From: GCA-2725625 sp964574215
Lineage (GTDB): Bacteria > Pseudomonadota > Alphaproteobacteria > Rhodospirillales > UBA2165
NCBI GenBank assembly: GCA_964574215.1
Contig: CAZNLR010000002.1
Span: 62,001-126,000, forward strand
DNA: 64,000 nt
Direction: 5' to 3'
Shown: positions 26,448 to 36,807 of the stretch, one piece after another
Layout: each line of letters opens with the position of its first letter
How positions within the stretch are numbered: position 1 is the stretch's first letter
Position numbers and translations under genes: made by a program
The notes under the pieces: model-generated
Told to the model about the DNA's origin: nothing
Databases searched by the model: none
Seen by the model: only the letters and a program-made list of their open reading frames with translations

Positions 26448-29400
26448 TCAGGCGATATCGCGGAGTTCGATTGCCTGACCCAAGTCGACGGATACCAGCT
26501 GAGAGACCCCCTGTTCACCCATGGTGACGCCGAACAAGCGGTCCATGCGCGCCATGGTCATGCGGTGGTGGGTAATGACGACAAAGCGGGTTCTGAGGGA
26601 ATGGGCCATCTCGTCCACCATGGAGCAGAACCGGTCGACGTTGGCGTCGTCGAGAGGCGCGTCGACCTCGTCCAGCACACAGATGGGGGCCGGATTGGTG
26701 AGGAAGACGGCGAACAGCAGGGACAGAGCCGTCAAGGCCTGCTCGCCGCCCGACAGCAATGACAGAACCTGAAGCCGTTTGCCCGGCGGGCTCGCCATGA
26801 TTTCCAGACCGGCCTCAAGGGGATCGTCCGATTCGACCAATTCCAAATGAGCCCGGCCGCCGCCGAACAGGCGCACGAACAATTCCTGGAAATGTTTGTC
26901 CACTTCCTCGAAGGACGCCAGCAGACGCTGCCTTCCTTCGCGATTGAGATCATTGATGCCGCGCCGCAGTTTGTCGATGGCTTTGAGGAGGTCTTCCCGT
27001 TCGGAAATCAGCGTGTCCATTTGTTCCGACAACTCCTGGGCCTCGGTTTCGGCGCGCAGATTGACCGGACCCATATTTTCCCGCTCCCGGATCAGACGAT
27101 CGACCTTTTTTTCCGCCGCTTCCAACTCGGGCATGGGCGCGTCGTCCTTCAATGCCGATATTTCACGAAGACTTTCCGGTCCACAATTGAGGCGGTCGGT
27201 CATGCGCTCCATGAGGGCTTCCGCCGATTGTTTGGCCTGATCGACGGCGGCTTCCGCCCGCACCCGTTGTTCTCTGATCGCTGCCAGCTTGCTTTCTGAT
27301 TCCCGGAGGTTGCGGTCGGCGTCGGCCAGCCTGGTTTCAGCTTCCGCCAATTGGTCGGCAATGCCTTTGCGTTTTTCCTCGGCCTGTTCGATGCGGTCGA
27401 GGAGTTCCCGGTGGCGTTGTTCGATTTCGTCGGGGCGGGCGGTTAGTTTTTCCCGTTCCGCCTCCAACGACTTTTGACGTTCTTCAAGCTGTTCCAGTTG
27501 GTTGGTGGCGCTTTGCCTGCGATTGGACCAGGAGGAAAGTTCCTGGCCGATGGCTTCCATCCGGCGTTTTCGTTCATTGGCCTCGCGGCTGAGACTGTCG
27601 AAAGCGCTTTGGGCCTCCACCAAGCGGGACCGCTGCTCGGTCACCTGGGCGCGCAGGCTTTCCGCCTGGCGTCGGCCGATATCGGCTTCGGGGAGGGCGG
27701 CCAGTTCCTGTTCGGCATTCTGCAAGCCCTGACGGGACTCCTCTAGGTCCGTGTCGATCCGGTTGGCGTTATCTTTTTGAGCAGACAGTTTTGAATCGTT
27801 TTCCACCGTCAGATGACGCAGTTCGTCCGTCGCCTGGCGGGCGGTTTCGAAGGCGGTCTCACATTCTCTTACACGATCCCGCGCCCGGGATTCGGCCGTG
27901 GTTGCTTCCTGAGCCGCGTCACGGGCGTCGTCGGTATTCTGTTCGGCGGTTCGGGCCGTTTGCCGGGCGCCTTCAAGCTTCTCCAGCGTTTCTTCCAGCC
28001 GGTTGCGCTGTTCCAATCGAACGGCGGCGGCGGTGGGCGCTTCGGCGGCGGCGGTAAAGCCGTCCCAGCGCCAAAACGCGCCGTCTCGGCTGACCAAACG
28101 CTGCCCTTGCTTGAGTTGGGGCAGCAGGCTCCAACCGGTATCGTCGTCGGGCACCAGGCCGATCTGGGAAAGACGACGCAGCAGGGCGGCCGGTCCTTTG
28201 ACGAATTGGCTAAGGGGGTCAGCCCCTGCGGGCAGGTCCGGGGCGCCGCTGAGCTCTGGTAAATTCCGCCAGTGCACGGGCGCGGCTTCATCGGTGGCGG
28301 CGCTGAGATCATCGCCGAGCGCCGTGCCCAGCGCGCCTTCGCAGCCGGGTTCGACGGTAACGGCGTCGATCAAGGGCGGCCACAGATCCGGATCGCCGGT
28401 CTCTAGGAGTTCCGTCAACGCCCTGACTTCCGCATCCAGTTTGGCCGCGTCGGCAATGGCAGTCTGGGAACTGTTTTGAATTTCGGTCAGTTGCCGGGCG
28501 GTGTCGACCCGCAGCTTCTCCGCCTTGTCCACCGAGTCGCGCGCCGAATTCAAATTGTCGGACGCAGTGGCGAGCTGTTCTTCCGCCGCCGTGACAGCCG
28601 CCCGGTCGGTGGCGTTTTCCTCCAATTCGCCGATTTCCTCGGCGATGGCGCTTTGGCTTTCGGCCAACCGTTCGATGCGGGCTGTTAATTCAGCTGTGCG
28701 GCGGGTCAAATCGTTTCTTGTCGCCTCTTGGGAAGCCAAATTCCCGGTCAAATCGTNNNNNNNNNNAGAATGTTCTCTGATTCCTCGGTTTCGGCGCGGG
28801 CGGCCGAGAGCGCCTCCGAGGCCTCTGAGATGGCCGATTCCTGACCCTCTTCCCGAGCCGCGATTTCCGTCTTTTCCCCGTTCAGCCGGGTAATCGCCGT
28901 TTCCGCGTCGGTGGCCAGGGTTCTTTCCCGCTCCATATCCTGGATCGTCTGGGTAAGCCGGGTTTCGCAATCGCGTCGCGCCTGATCCAGTCGTTCTTCC
29001 TCTTCTTCGAGACTTTCGCGGGCCAGGGTCAGACGTTGTAACGCGGCGGCGGCGGCGGCTTCAGATTCTCGCAAGGCGGGGAGCCCGCCGGCGGCCGCAG
29101 CCTGTTCGGTTGAAGCGGTTGCCGTACTTCCCGTTGTTTCGGCAACCACCCGTTCCGCTTCCGTCAATATCTGTCTCGTTTTTTCCAGTTCCGCTTCCGC
29201 GTCGGTCCAGCGGATGAGGAAGAATATCGCTTCAGCTTTGCGGATGTGATCGTTGAGGTTGCGGTACCGGGTTGCCTGGCGCACCTGTTTGCGGAGGCTC
29301 TGCATCTGCGCCTCCAGGGTCACCATAATATCATCGAGGCGTTCCAAATTGGTTTCCGCGCCACGCAGCCGAAGCTCGGCCTCGTGGCGACGGGAATGCA

Positions 29401-29917
29401 ATCCCGAAATTCCGGCGGCTTCCTCCAGCAGTTTACGCCGGTTGGTCGGTTTGGCCTGGACCACTTCACCGATCTGCCCCTGGCTGACCAATGCCGTCGA
29501 CCGGGCGCCGGAAGCGGCGTCGGCAAACAGCAAATGGACATCTCGGGCGCGGACTTCCTTGGCGTTGACCCGATAAGATGATCCTTTTTCCCGCACAATT
29601 TTACGCAGGACTTCGAGATCCTCGGCGTCATTGAATTGAGACGGCGCGCTACGGTCCGAATTGTCGAGAGCCAGGGAAACTTCGGCGATATTACGGGCGG
29701 GACGATTGGCGCTGCCGGAAAAGATGACATCGTCCATCTCGCTGCCGCGCATCTGCTTGGCGGAGGTTTCGCCCATCACCCATTTGAGCGCTTCGACCAG
29801 ATTGGATTTGCCGCAGCCGTTGGGCCCGACGACGCCGGTCACCCCCGGCTGAATTTCCATTTCAGTCGGATCGACAAAGGATTTGAAGCCCGTCAATTTG
29901 AGCTTGGTAAACTGCAC
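26448..29917 (-). CDS. smc: Chromosome partition protein SMC, interrupted by an assembly gap
   Basis: Chromosome-condensing ATPase of the SMC-ScpAB complex. The N-terminal half (29917 down to the gap) holds Walker A GPNGCGKSNLVEALKWVMGE and the start of the coiled coil. The C-terminal half (to 26448) holds the hinge (DLWPPLIDAVTVEPGCEGAL region), the returning coiled coil, the signature LLSGGEQALTALSLLFA and Walker B PICVLDEVDAPLDDANV. Ten N at 28757-28766 put the halves in different frames, but together they give about 1,156 residues, a normal SMC length. I treat this as one intact gene with a nominal gap, not a pseudogene. Confidence 0.95.
28757..28766. other. Assembly gap (10 N) inside smc
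   Basis: Ten N, not a multiple of three, which breaks the smc frame. Both flanks code for coiled coil, a low-complexity region prone to assembly breaks. Confidence 0.95.
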
Positions 29918-29961
29918 GCGTTCTCACACGCCCCCTTACGTTATTTCCCAGTCCCCAACGA

Positions 29962-30591
29962 TCAGCCGGCTTTCGCGATGGCTGCATCAAGGACCTTGCG
30001 AAGTTCCTCCAACGGCAAACCGCCGTTTACTTTTTTCTCGTTGATGACAAAAGTCGGTGTCGACTGCACTTTATATTTTTCGACAGCTTCGTTACGCATT
30101 TTCATCATGCCGTTATAAATGACCTTGTCGGTGACGCAGGCCCGGTAAGTGCTTTCCGAGACCCCGGCAATTTTGCCGATTTGCTCCAACGCTTTCCGCG
30201 GATTTGGATTGCGGCCCCATTCGCGCTGGGTCTTAAAAATGATATCGACAACGGCAAAATAACGTTCGCGAACGGAACACCGCGCCATCATCGCCGCCGC
30301 CAAGGCGAACTGATCGAGCGGAAAATCACGATAGATAAACTTCACCTTGCCGGTCTCGATATACTCCTTTTTGATCGCCGGGAGCGTTTTGGTATGAAAA
30401 TTTGCACAATGAGGACAGGTCATCGAAGCGTACTCGATCATCGTCACCTTGGCGTCCGGACTGCCCATCACCCGCTCCGCCAGAATATCCGCGGCCGGCG
30501 GTAAGGATTGGGCGGAAAGATCGGTGCCCACCCACAAAAGACACGCCAATAGCACCGAGAAAAACCTTATTTTTACTATATGTCTGGGCAA
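29962..30591 (-). CDS. DsbA-family thiol:disulfide oxidoreductase
   Basis: Periplasmic thioredoxin-fold protein. The start is a TTG at 30591 preceded by a strong AAGGAGG at the right spacing. That gives 209 residues with a signal peptide (FFSVLLACLLWVGTDLSA). Frame-open sequence 32 codons upstream is not signal-like. The redox motif CPHC is at residues 59-62 and the cis-Pro loop is STPTFVINEKK. FRDFPLD-like sequence (YRDFPLDQFALAAAMMARC) is typical of the DsbA/Com1 type that handles exported proteins. It stands alone, divergent from the NIT chemoreceptor and upstream of smc. Its exact substrates are unknown. Confidence 0.9.
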   Translation of the reverse strand: MPRHIVKIRFFSVLLACLLWVGTDLSAQSLPPAADILAERVMGSPDAKVTMIEYASMTCPHCANFHTKTLPAIKKEYIETGKVKFIYRDFPLDQFALAAAMMARCSVRERYFAVVDIIFKTQREWGRNPNPRKALEQIGKIAGVSESTYRACVTDKVIYNGMMKMRNEAVEKYKVQSTPTFVINEKKVNGGLPLEELRKVLDAAIAKAG

Positions 30592-31006
30592 AAAAGCCTC
30601 CTTACCACTAGATGTTGATGAATATAAATGGGGTTTATCGACTCCACAAGCCGTGATCTTCAGATTCTTTGCAATATCTTGAAACATATTGAAATACCGG
30701 AATCAGACGCGCCTTGATTGTTGATTCACATTTATAGTCTTGAATCGTGGCTAAAAATTGGCAACGAAATCAATTCGATAGAGAGGTGTCCATAAAATAG
30801 TATTCAATTGATTGTGGTAATTTTGACGGTGGCGGCGGCACCAATTTAATTGATTGTAATCAAAGCCATATCCCCCCATCTCTGAAAATATTTGCGCAAA
30901 TTCAGTGCAAATAAAGACCCGCGTGTTCAACCAATCTAATAGTCCGAACTGATAGCCCCAAGCTTGTATCCGGAAGGATCGAAAATCGGACGAGGAGTCT
31001 CAATAA
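30592..31006. other. Divergent regulatory region
   Basis: About 415 bases between the DsbA-like gene (-) and the chemoreceptor gene (+), without a coding signal. It holds an FNR-type box at 30850-30863, a half site TTGAT at 30808-30812 exactly 42 bases upstream, and an AT-rich candidate -10 near 30884-30891. The sequence CGAGGAG, just before ATG 31007, is the ribosome binding site. Confidence 0.75.
30850..30863 (+). promoter_or_regulatory. Perfect FNR-family binding site
   Basis: TTGATTGTAATCAA matches the FNR/ANR/NNR consensus TTGAT-N4-ATCAA at all ten defined positions. Its centre lies about 40 bases before the start point implied by the -10-like GAAAAT at 30884-30889, which is class II activator geometry. 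Activation of the downstream nitrate/nitrite-sensing genes under low oxygen or nitrogen oxides is inferred. Confidence 0.75.
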
Positions 31007-33274
31007 ATGTCATTTATGCAAAATGCCCGGATTAGCCGGCGGATTGCCGCTTCCCTGGCGCTTCCTTTGATCGCCATGCTGTTTTTTTCCGGATTCATCG
31101 TCGTAGAGAAATTTAAAACGGTCGGTGAAATGAATAATGTTCAAAATCTGGCTAATTTGGCTCCGACCATTAGTGCGCTGGTCCATGAATTGCAAAAAGA
31201 GCGCGGCGCTTCGGCTGGTTTTATCGGCAGTAAGGGCAAAAAGTTCGCCGGTAAACTGAAAAACCAAAGATTGAGTTCAGACGTCAAATTCAAGGCGCTG
31301 CACAAATTGCTGGACGCCTTCGAATCCGAATTTTACGGCCAGGTATTTGTGGGCAAAGTGAACCGCGCCAGAAAAGCCTTAACCCAATTGGCCGGCAAGC
31401 GAAAAGACGTTTCCACGTTTAAATTGTCCGTTCCCAAAATGGCCGGCTACTATACGCCCACCATCGCCAAGTTGCTGGCCATCGTCGAAGAGATGGCCGT
31501 GCTCAGCACAAATGCCGAAATTACGGCGGCGGTGACGGCCTATACCAGTTTTCTACAGGGTAAAGAACGTGCCGGTATCGAGCGCGCCATGGGCTCCGGT
31601 GGTTTCGGCGCCGGCAAGTTCGCGCCGGCAATTTACCGGAAATTCATCGGACTGATTGCGCAGCAGAACGCATTTATGAGCATTTTCAGAAACTATGCAT
31701 CGGAAGAACAAATCGCCTTCAACAAAAAGACGGTCGCGGGCCCCGATGTCGATGAAGTCAACCGGATGCGCAAAATCGCCATCGAAAGCCCGGTTACGGG
31801 GACGGTGAAAGGGACCGAAGGCCCGTACTGGTTCGACACCATCACCAAGAAGATTAACAAGCTGAAACTGGTGGAAAACAAAATTGCCGACGATTTAACT
31901 GCGACCGCGGAATCCATCCGGAGCGATGCTCAAGTCCTGTTTTACATCTTCGTGGTCATTACCCTGGTGCTTTTTGCCGTAACATTTATCGCCGTCACTA
32001 TTATTGTCCGCGGCATCACCAATCCGCTGGCCGAGGCAACGGAAACCATGTCGGTGTTGGCGGAAGGTGAGACGGACGTCGAAATCACCGGTACCGAGCG
32101 CGGCGACGAAATTGGCGCTATTTTCAGATCGCTGGAGGTCTTCAAAAACAATTCGGTCGAGCGCCGGCGCTTACGGGAAGAATCCGAACGGCAAAGGGCC
32201 GAGTCGGAAAAAGAACACAAAGCCCAACAAGAAGCCGAAGAAGCACGCAATAAACAGGAAATGGAAGATGAACTAGCCCGCCAGAAGCAGCAAGCGGATG
32301 AGGAAACGCGCCGCCGGCAGGAAGAGGCCGAAGCTGAAGCCCGCCGCCGGCAGGAAGCAGCCGAAGCCGACGCCAAGCGTCAACAGGATGCGGAAGCGGA
32401 ACGCAATTTAATGCTGCAAGAATTATCCGGCGATTTCGAAGCCAAGGTTATGGGCTCGGTGGATACCCTCTCTTCCTCGATCGGTGAGATGGGGGAGACC
32501 GCCTCTGCCATGGCGGAAGAAGCCAGAAGCGCGCGGTCAAGTTCCGAGCATGTATCCACGGCGGCGCAAAACGCCTCAAACAACGTGGAAGCCGTATCGG
32601 CGGCGTCCGATGAACTGGCGTCTTCGATCCGGGAAATTTCCGAACAAGTAAATCAGTCGGCGCGAATTTCCTCCGATGCGGTGGACGCAGCAGAAAAAAC
32701 AAACCAGCACGTTCAAGGGTTGGCCGATGCCGCCAATAAGATCGGTGAGGTCGTCGGCCTGATCAATGATATCGCCAGCCAGACAAATCTTCTGGCGTTG
32801 AATGCCACCATCGAGGCGGCCAGAGCGGGCGAAGCCGGTAAAGGATTCGCCGTGGTTGCTTCCGAAGTCGGAAATCTGGCCAACCAAACGGCCAAAGCAA
32901 CGGAAGAAATCGGCGCTCAAATTTCCGGCATTCAAACCGCGACCAATGAGTCCGTCACGTCGATCAACGGTATCACGACGACGATCGGGGAGATCAACGA
33001 GATCACCACGGCCATAGCGTCGGCGGTCGAAGAGCAGGGAGCGGCCACCCAGGAAATCGCCCGCAATGTTGAACAAGCCTCGTCGGGTACGCGCGAAGTC
33101 ACGGACAACATCAACAACGTGAATAGTGACGTCGGCAAAACGGAAGCGGCGGCGAATCAGGTTCGGGAAATGACCGGAATGGCGTCTCAGCAATCCGAGA
33201 TTCTCGCCGACGCCGTGACTGAATTCTTGAGAAATATCCGGATAGAAGGCGGTAATTCCGCCCCGGGGGAATAG
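31007..33274 (+). CDS. Methyl-accepting chemotaxis protein with NIT sensor domain
   Basis: Membrane chemoreceptor of 755 residues. A first membrane helix (about 14-34) leads into a periplasmic NIT domain (about 40-300), recognised by ELQKERGASAGFIGSKG at 61-77. NIT domains are all-helical and are thought to bind nitrate or nitrite. A second helix (about 308-332), a HAMP domain (about 333-385), an Arg/Gln/Glu-rich coiled coil and the methyl-accepting signalling domain follow. The hairpin tip reads DIASQTNLLALNATIEAARA. There is no C-terminal CheR/CheB pentapeptide (it ends NSAPGE). A good Shine-Dalgarno (CGAGGAG) precedes it, and the next gene shares the same NIT sensor. Confidence 0.94.
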   Translation: MSFMQNARISRRIAASLALPLIAMLFFSGFIVVEKFKTVGEMNNVQNLANLAPTISALVHELQKERGASAGFIGSKGKKFAGKLKNQRLSSDVKFKALHKLLDAFESEFYGQVFVGKVNRARKALTQLAGKRKDVSTFKLSVPKMAGYYTPTIAKLLAIVEEMAVLSTNAEITAAVTAYTSFLQGKERAGIERAMGSGGFGAGKFAPAIYRKFIGLIAQQNAFMSIFRNYASEEQIAFNKKTVAGPDVDEVNRMRKIAIESPVTGTVKGTEGPYWFDTITKKINKLKLVENKIADDLTATAESIRSDAQVLFYIFVVITLVLFAVTFIAVTIIVRGITNPLAEATETMSVLAEGETDVEITGTERGDEIGAIFRSLEVFKNNSVERRRLREESERQRAESEKEHKAQQEAEEARNKQEMEDELARQKQQADEETRRRQEEAEAEARRRQEAAEADAKRQQDAEAERNLMLQELSGDFEAKVMGSVDTLSSSIGEMGETASAMAEEARSARSSSEHVSTAAQNASNNVEAVSAASDELASSIREISEQVNQSARISSDAVDAAEKTNQHVQGLADAANKIGEVVGLINDIASQTNLLALNATIEAARAGEAGKGFAVVASEVGNLANQTAKATEEIGAQISGIQTATNESVTSINGITTTIGEINEITTAIASAVEEQGAATQEIARNVEQASSGTREVTDNINNVNSDVGKTEAAANQVREMTGMASQQSEILADAVTEFLRNIRIEGGNSAPGE

Positions 33275-33349
33275 GTTTCTCGGAATTTAACCGGCAACAA
33301 CGACAGCGACGTCGCAACGAAGATACGAGTCAAAAAAAGGTCCCAATGA

Positions 33350-33394
33350 CCGAAAAGGTTCGCCGGTTCAAATGGAAGTGGCGGACTTTTTCGG
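33350..33394 (+). other. Stable hairpin between the two NIT-sensor genes
   Basis: Bases 33350-33364 pair with 33380-33394: 15 pairs including two G-T wobbles, around a 15-base loop. It lies 75 bases after the chemoreceptor stop and 21 bases before the kinase start, with TTT then an A run after it. It could attenuate transcription into the kinase gene or protect the upstream message. Confidence 0.6.
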
Positions 33395-33415
33395 TGGTTT
33401 AAAAAAAGAAAATAT

Positions 33416-36199
33416 ATGTCCAGCAAATTTGCTAAGAAAAAAATTACCAATCGGTTGATTATCGCCGTAGCCATTCCGATGGCCGCGCTATTCTTTTTTT
33501 CCGGCCAGGTCATTTTTGAAAAATACACGACCGTTTCCCAAATTGAAAAATTGCAGACCTTGACGGAACTGGCGCCCATGGCCAGCGCCGTGGTGCATGA
33601 ACTGCAAAAGGAAAGGGGAATTACATCGGGATATCTCGGAAGCTATGGTGAGGAATTTTCCCTGGAAATCGATCAGCAACAGAAAGCCACCGATCTGGTG
33701 CGGGAGAAACTAAACGTTGCCATCAAGAGTTTCAAATTTGACCAATATGGCCGATCCTTATCTTCCAACGTCCAGTTGGCCAGGGAAAATCTGCGCCATC
33801 TTGCAATGATACGCAACAAGGTTGGAGATTTCAGTATCAGCACGTCTGAGGCATTTGATTTCTACTCGGAAACCATCGGCAAAATCCTCAATGCTATTAG
33901 CGAACTCAGCCATGTCAGTGGTGATCCGCGTCTGGCCAGATTGACCCAAACCTATGTCACCTTTCTCCAGGGGAAAGAGCTTAGCGGCATTGAGCGCGCC
34001 CTTGGTTCAATGGGGTTTGGCGCTGCCATATTTGAGCCCCATGTTCACCAGAAACTTCTCCAGGTGGTCGGCAAACAGGATAAGTTTGTCGAGAATTTCA
34101 GGCGTTTGGCCTCGCCGGAACAATATTCGAATTACCTGTCGACCATGGATGATCCGGCGGTGGCAGAGGTGGAGCGGCTGCGAAAGCGCGCAATTGGAAG
34201 TCTCTATGCACAGCCGTACGTATTCGTTAGCGCCGAGTATTGGTTCAATACGATTACCAAGAAAATCGATCTGCTGAAATCCGTCGAGGACAGTTTGGCC
34301 GAAGACACCAGGACGATGGCCACTCAAATAAGAGGAGAGGCGCAAACCGGATATGGGGTAACCCTCGCGATTACCTGGGTCTTGCTTTTTGTGACTGTCA
34401 TTGCCGTAATTCTCATCGTGCGTAGCATTTTGAGGCCGTTGGGAGACGCTAAGAATGTGATGTTGCGTATAGCGGGCGGCGACACAGAGATTGATATCGC
34501 CGATTCCGAGCGCAACGATGAGTTTGAAGAAATTTTCGGCGCCTTAAGAACTTTCAAGGAAAGTGTGATCAACCTGAGGAGCAGTGAAGATCACAAAAGC
34601 GCCATTTTGGAAGGCGCTCTAGACGCCATAATTACCACCGATGAAATGGGGAATGTTCTGGAGTTTAATGCTTCAGCGGAAGAATTGTTCAAATATCGCT
34701 CTGAAGACGTAACCGGTCGAGACATAACCGATCTAATATTTCCTCCGGAAATCAGGGAACGTCGCCGTCAAGCCTGGCAGAAAATCAGATCCCATGACCC
34801 GTCGGTGTCATTCGGCCAGCGCTACGAGATTTCCGCCTGTGACGCCCATGGAAAAAGGCTACCGGTTGAAATCTCCATCAGCCACAGCGAAGAATACGAA
34901 TTTTTTACGGCATTCATTCGCGACATTACGGACCGTAGAAAGGCGGAAGAAAAAATTCAACTGGCACAACATGATTTGGAACGCCGGGTCGAGGAGCGGA
35001 CAGTGGAACTGGCCAAAGCCAAAGAAGTGGCCGAGGGGGCCAACCAAGCCAAATCACAGTTTTTGTCCTCCATGAGCCATGAACTTCGGACTCCGATGAA
35101 CGCAATTCTCGGATTCGGTCAATTTTTGCAACACAATCCTGCGGAACCTCTCACCGAATCCCAAAATGACTCAATCGGTCATATCCTCAAGGGTGGTGAA
35201 CATTTGTTGAACCTGATTAACGAAGTGCTGGAATTGTCGAAAATCGAAGCCGGCAAGGAGGAAGTTTCCCTGGAAAATATTTCTTTGCCCGAAGTTATGG
35301 AAGAATGTATCGATATCGGCCATCAGGTCGCCGAAAAATATGATATCGAAATTATCCCGCAATTTTCTTTCGATAAAAAAATCGAAGTTCGCGCCGACTA
35401 TACGCGATTCAAGCAGGTCATTTTGAACCTGATTTCCAACGCGGCAAAATATAACCGGCCGAATGGTAAAATTTATCTCCGCACCGGTGATGGTGCCTCC
35501 GGATTCATCAGGGTTGAAATCGCCGACACAGGATTCGGCATTCCGGAGGAAAAACGCGCCCAACTTTTTGAACCGTTTGAGCGTTTGGGTGCGGAAACCT
35601 CGGAAATCGAAGGTACGGGGATTGGTCTGACAATCACCAGGAAACTGATGGAGCTAATGAACGGCAGTATCGGATTTGACACCATAACCGATAAAGGCAG
35701 CACATTCTGGATCGACATACCTCTGGTCGAGGACGCCAATATTGGCCAGGCCAATGAAGTATCCGATAATCTAAGAATTCGGGAGACCAAGGAAATAGAT
35801 TGGTCGGTGAACGGCGGATTCTCCGAGGGGGTCAAATCGCTGCTCTACGTCGAAGACAATCCCGCCAATATGGCGTTGATGAAAAAGATCGTCTCCCAAA
35901 TTGACAATGTGGAACTCCTGGCTGCTGATACGGCGGAATTGGGCATTGCCATGGCCATGCAAAACAAGCCGGACTTGATCTTTATGGATATCAACCTGCC
36001 GGGGATGAGCGGTATCGAAGCTTTGGGCGAAATCAGGGATATCGATGTTCTAAAGGCCGTTCCGGTTATTGCCTTAAGCGCCCGCGCCATGCTGGCCGAT
36101 ATTGAAGAGGGTAATAAGGCGGGGTTTGACCGCTATCTGACCAAGCCGATGATGCTCAATGACATCATGGACACCATCTCGGATTATTTGGAATCGTAG
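33416..36199 (+). CDS. NIT-domain hybrid sensor histidine kinase
   Basis: A 927-residue membrane kinase. A TM helix (about 13-33) is followed by a periplasmic NIT domain with ELQKERG at 62-68, a second TM helix near 318-340, HAMP, and a PAS domain (about 395-510, EGALDAIITTDEMGNVLEFNA region). HisKA carries His555 in SMSHELRTPMNAILGF, and the HATPase has N box LISNAAKYNRPNG, G1 DTGFGIPEEKR and G2 GTGIGLTITRK. A C-terminal receiver has acceptor Asp858 in LIFMDINLPGMSG. Its sensor is paralogous to that of the adjacent chemoreceptor. There is no separate response regulator nearby, and the receiver has no output domain, so the downstream partner is unknown. Confidence 0.94.
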   Translation: MSSKFAKKKITNRLIIAVAIPMAALFFFSGQVIFEKYTTVSQIEKLQTLTELAPMASAVVHELQKERGITSGYLGSYGEEFSLEIDQQQKATDLVREKLNVAIKSFKFDQYGRSLSSNVQLARENLRHLAMIRNKVGDFSISTSEAFDFYSETIGKILNAISELSHVSGDPRLARLTQTYVTFLQGKELSGIERALGSMGFGAAIFEPHVHQKLLQVVGKQDKFVENFRRLASPEQYSNYLSTMDDPAVAEVERLRKRAIGSLYAQPYVFVSAEYWFNTITKKIDLLKSVEDSLAEDTRTMATQIRGEAQTGYGVTLAITWVLLFVTVIAVILIVRSILRPLGDAKNVMLRIAGGDTEIDIADSERNDEFEEIFGALRTFKESVINLRSSEDHKSAILEGALDAIITTDEMGNVLEFNASAEELFKYRSEDVTGRDITDLIFPPEIRERRRQAWQKIRSHDPSVSFGQRYEISACDAHGKRLPVEISISHSEEYEFFTAFIRDITDRRKAEEKIQLAQHDLERRVEERTVELAKAKEVAEGANQAKSQFLSSMSHELRTPMNAILGFGQFLQHNPAEPLTESQNDSIGHILKGGEHLLNLINEVLELSKIEAGKEEVSLENISLPEVMEECIDIGHQVAEKYDIEIIPQFSFDKKIEVRADYTRFKQVILNLISNAAKYNRPNGKIYLRTGDGASGFIRVEIADTGFGIPEEKRAQLFEPFERLGAETSEIEGTGIGLTITRKLMELMNGSIGFDTITDKGSTFWIDIPLVEDANIGQANEVSDNLRIRETKEIDWSVNGGFSEGVKSLLYVEDNPANMALMKKIVSQIDNVELLAADTAELGIAMAMQNKPDLIFMDINLPGMSGIEALGEIRDIDVLKAVPVIALSARAMLADIEEGNKAGFDRYLTKPMMLNDIMDTISDYLES

Positions 36200-36235
36200 A
36201 CTATATGTGCAGCTGAATGCACGGCCCGGTTGGAA

Positions 36236-36724
36236 CTAACTTTTATTCGGATTGTCTCTGACGATTTCTTCACCCAGCGCCGCCAGCGCCGCTTTGACGT
36301 CGGGATCGGAAACCACTTCCAGCCTTTTTTCAAGGTGGCCGGCTTCTGTTGCCGTTAACGGCGTCCTTGCCGCTTTCTCCGGCTTGGTTTCACGGTTAAT
36401 CGGTCCCTGGTTGATTTTTATGGACGCCACGGCACGGTATCCAAAATGGGTGTTTATCCGGTCTATCAGCTGAGGTTCCAAGTGCTGCAACTCTAACGCC
36501 AAGGCGGAACTGTCGATGCGTAAATGAAGCGTACCGTCACTCCGCTGATTCTGAGGATATGATATTTTTTCCGGCAGAGTATGATGAGCCAGCGTTTCAC
36601 CGGCGATGGCCGGCCATTCCGTAACAATCGACCCTTGACCGAAACCTCTCTTACCGAAAATCGGTTTGGTCAGTTTGGCGACGGAGGCGCTGATGGTTCG
36701 CAGTTCAAATCGTTTTATGGTCAT
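36236..36724 (-). CDS. DciA-like (DUF721) protein
   Basis: A 162-residue product from ATG 36724; 23 more codons are open upstream but would overlap the mutY leader. The N-terminal part (FGQGSIVTEWPAIAG, LHLRIDSSALALELQHLEPQLIDRIN) matches the DUF721 family. DciA, of that family, loads or interacts with the replicative helicase DnaB in bacteria lacking DnaC. The C-terminal third is charged and less conserved. It is divergent from mutY with about 80 bases between them, a common alphaproteobacterial arrangement. Confidence 0.82.
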   Translation of the reverse strand: MTIKRFELRTISASVAKLTKPIFGKRGFGQGSIVTEWPAIAGETLAHHTLPEKISYPQNQRSDGTLHLRIDSSALALELQHLEPQLIDRINTHFGYRAVASIKINQGPINRETKPEKAARTPLTATEAGHLEKRLEVVSDPDVKAALAALGEEIVRDNPNKS

Positions 36725-36807
36725 CGAATTCGGCAGTGCGGTTGCTAGGCTACGGCAAACCTCTATGGTAATGATCAATGGTTTTGCCGACAACCGGTTC
36801 TCTTAGC

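Noticed and set aside
26448..29917. smc as two separate genes or a frameshifted pseudogene
   Set aside because: The break coincides with ten N, and the two parts add up to one normal-length SMC with all motifs.
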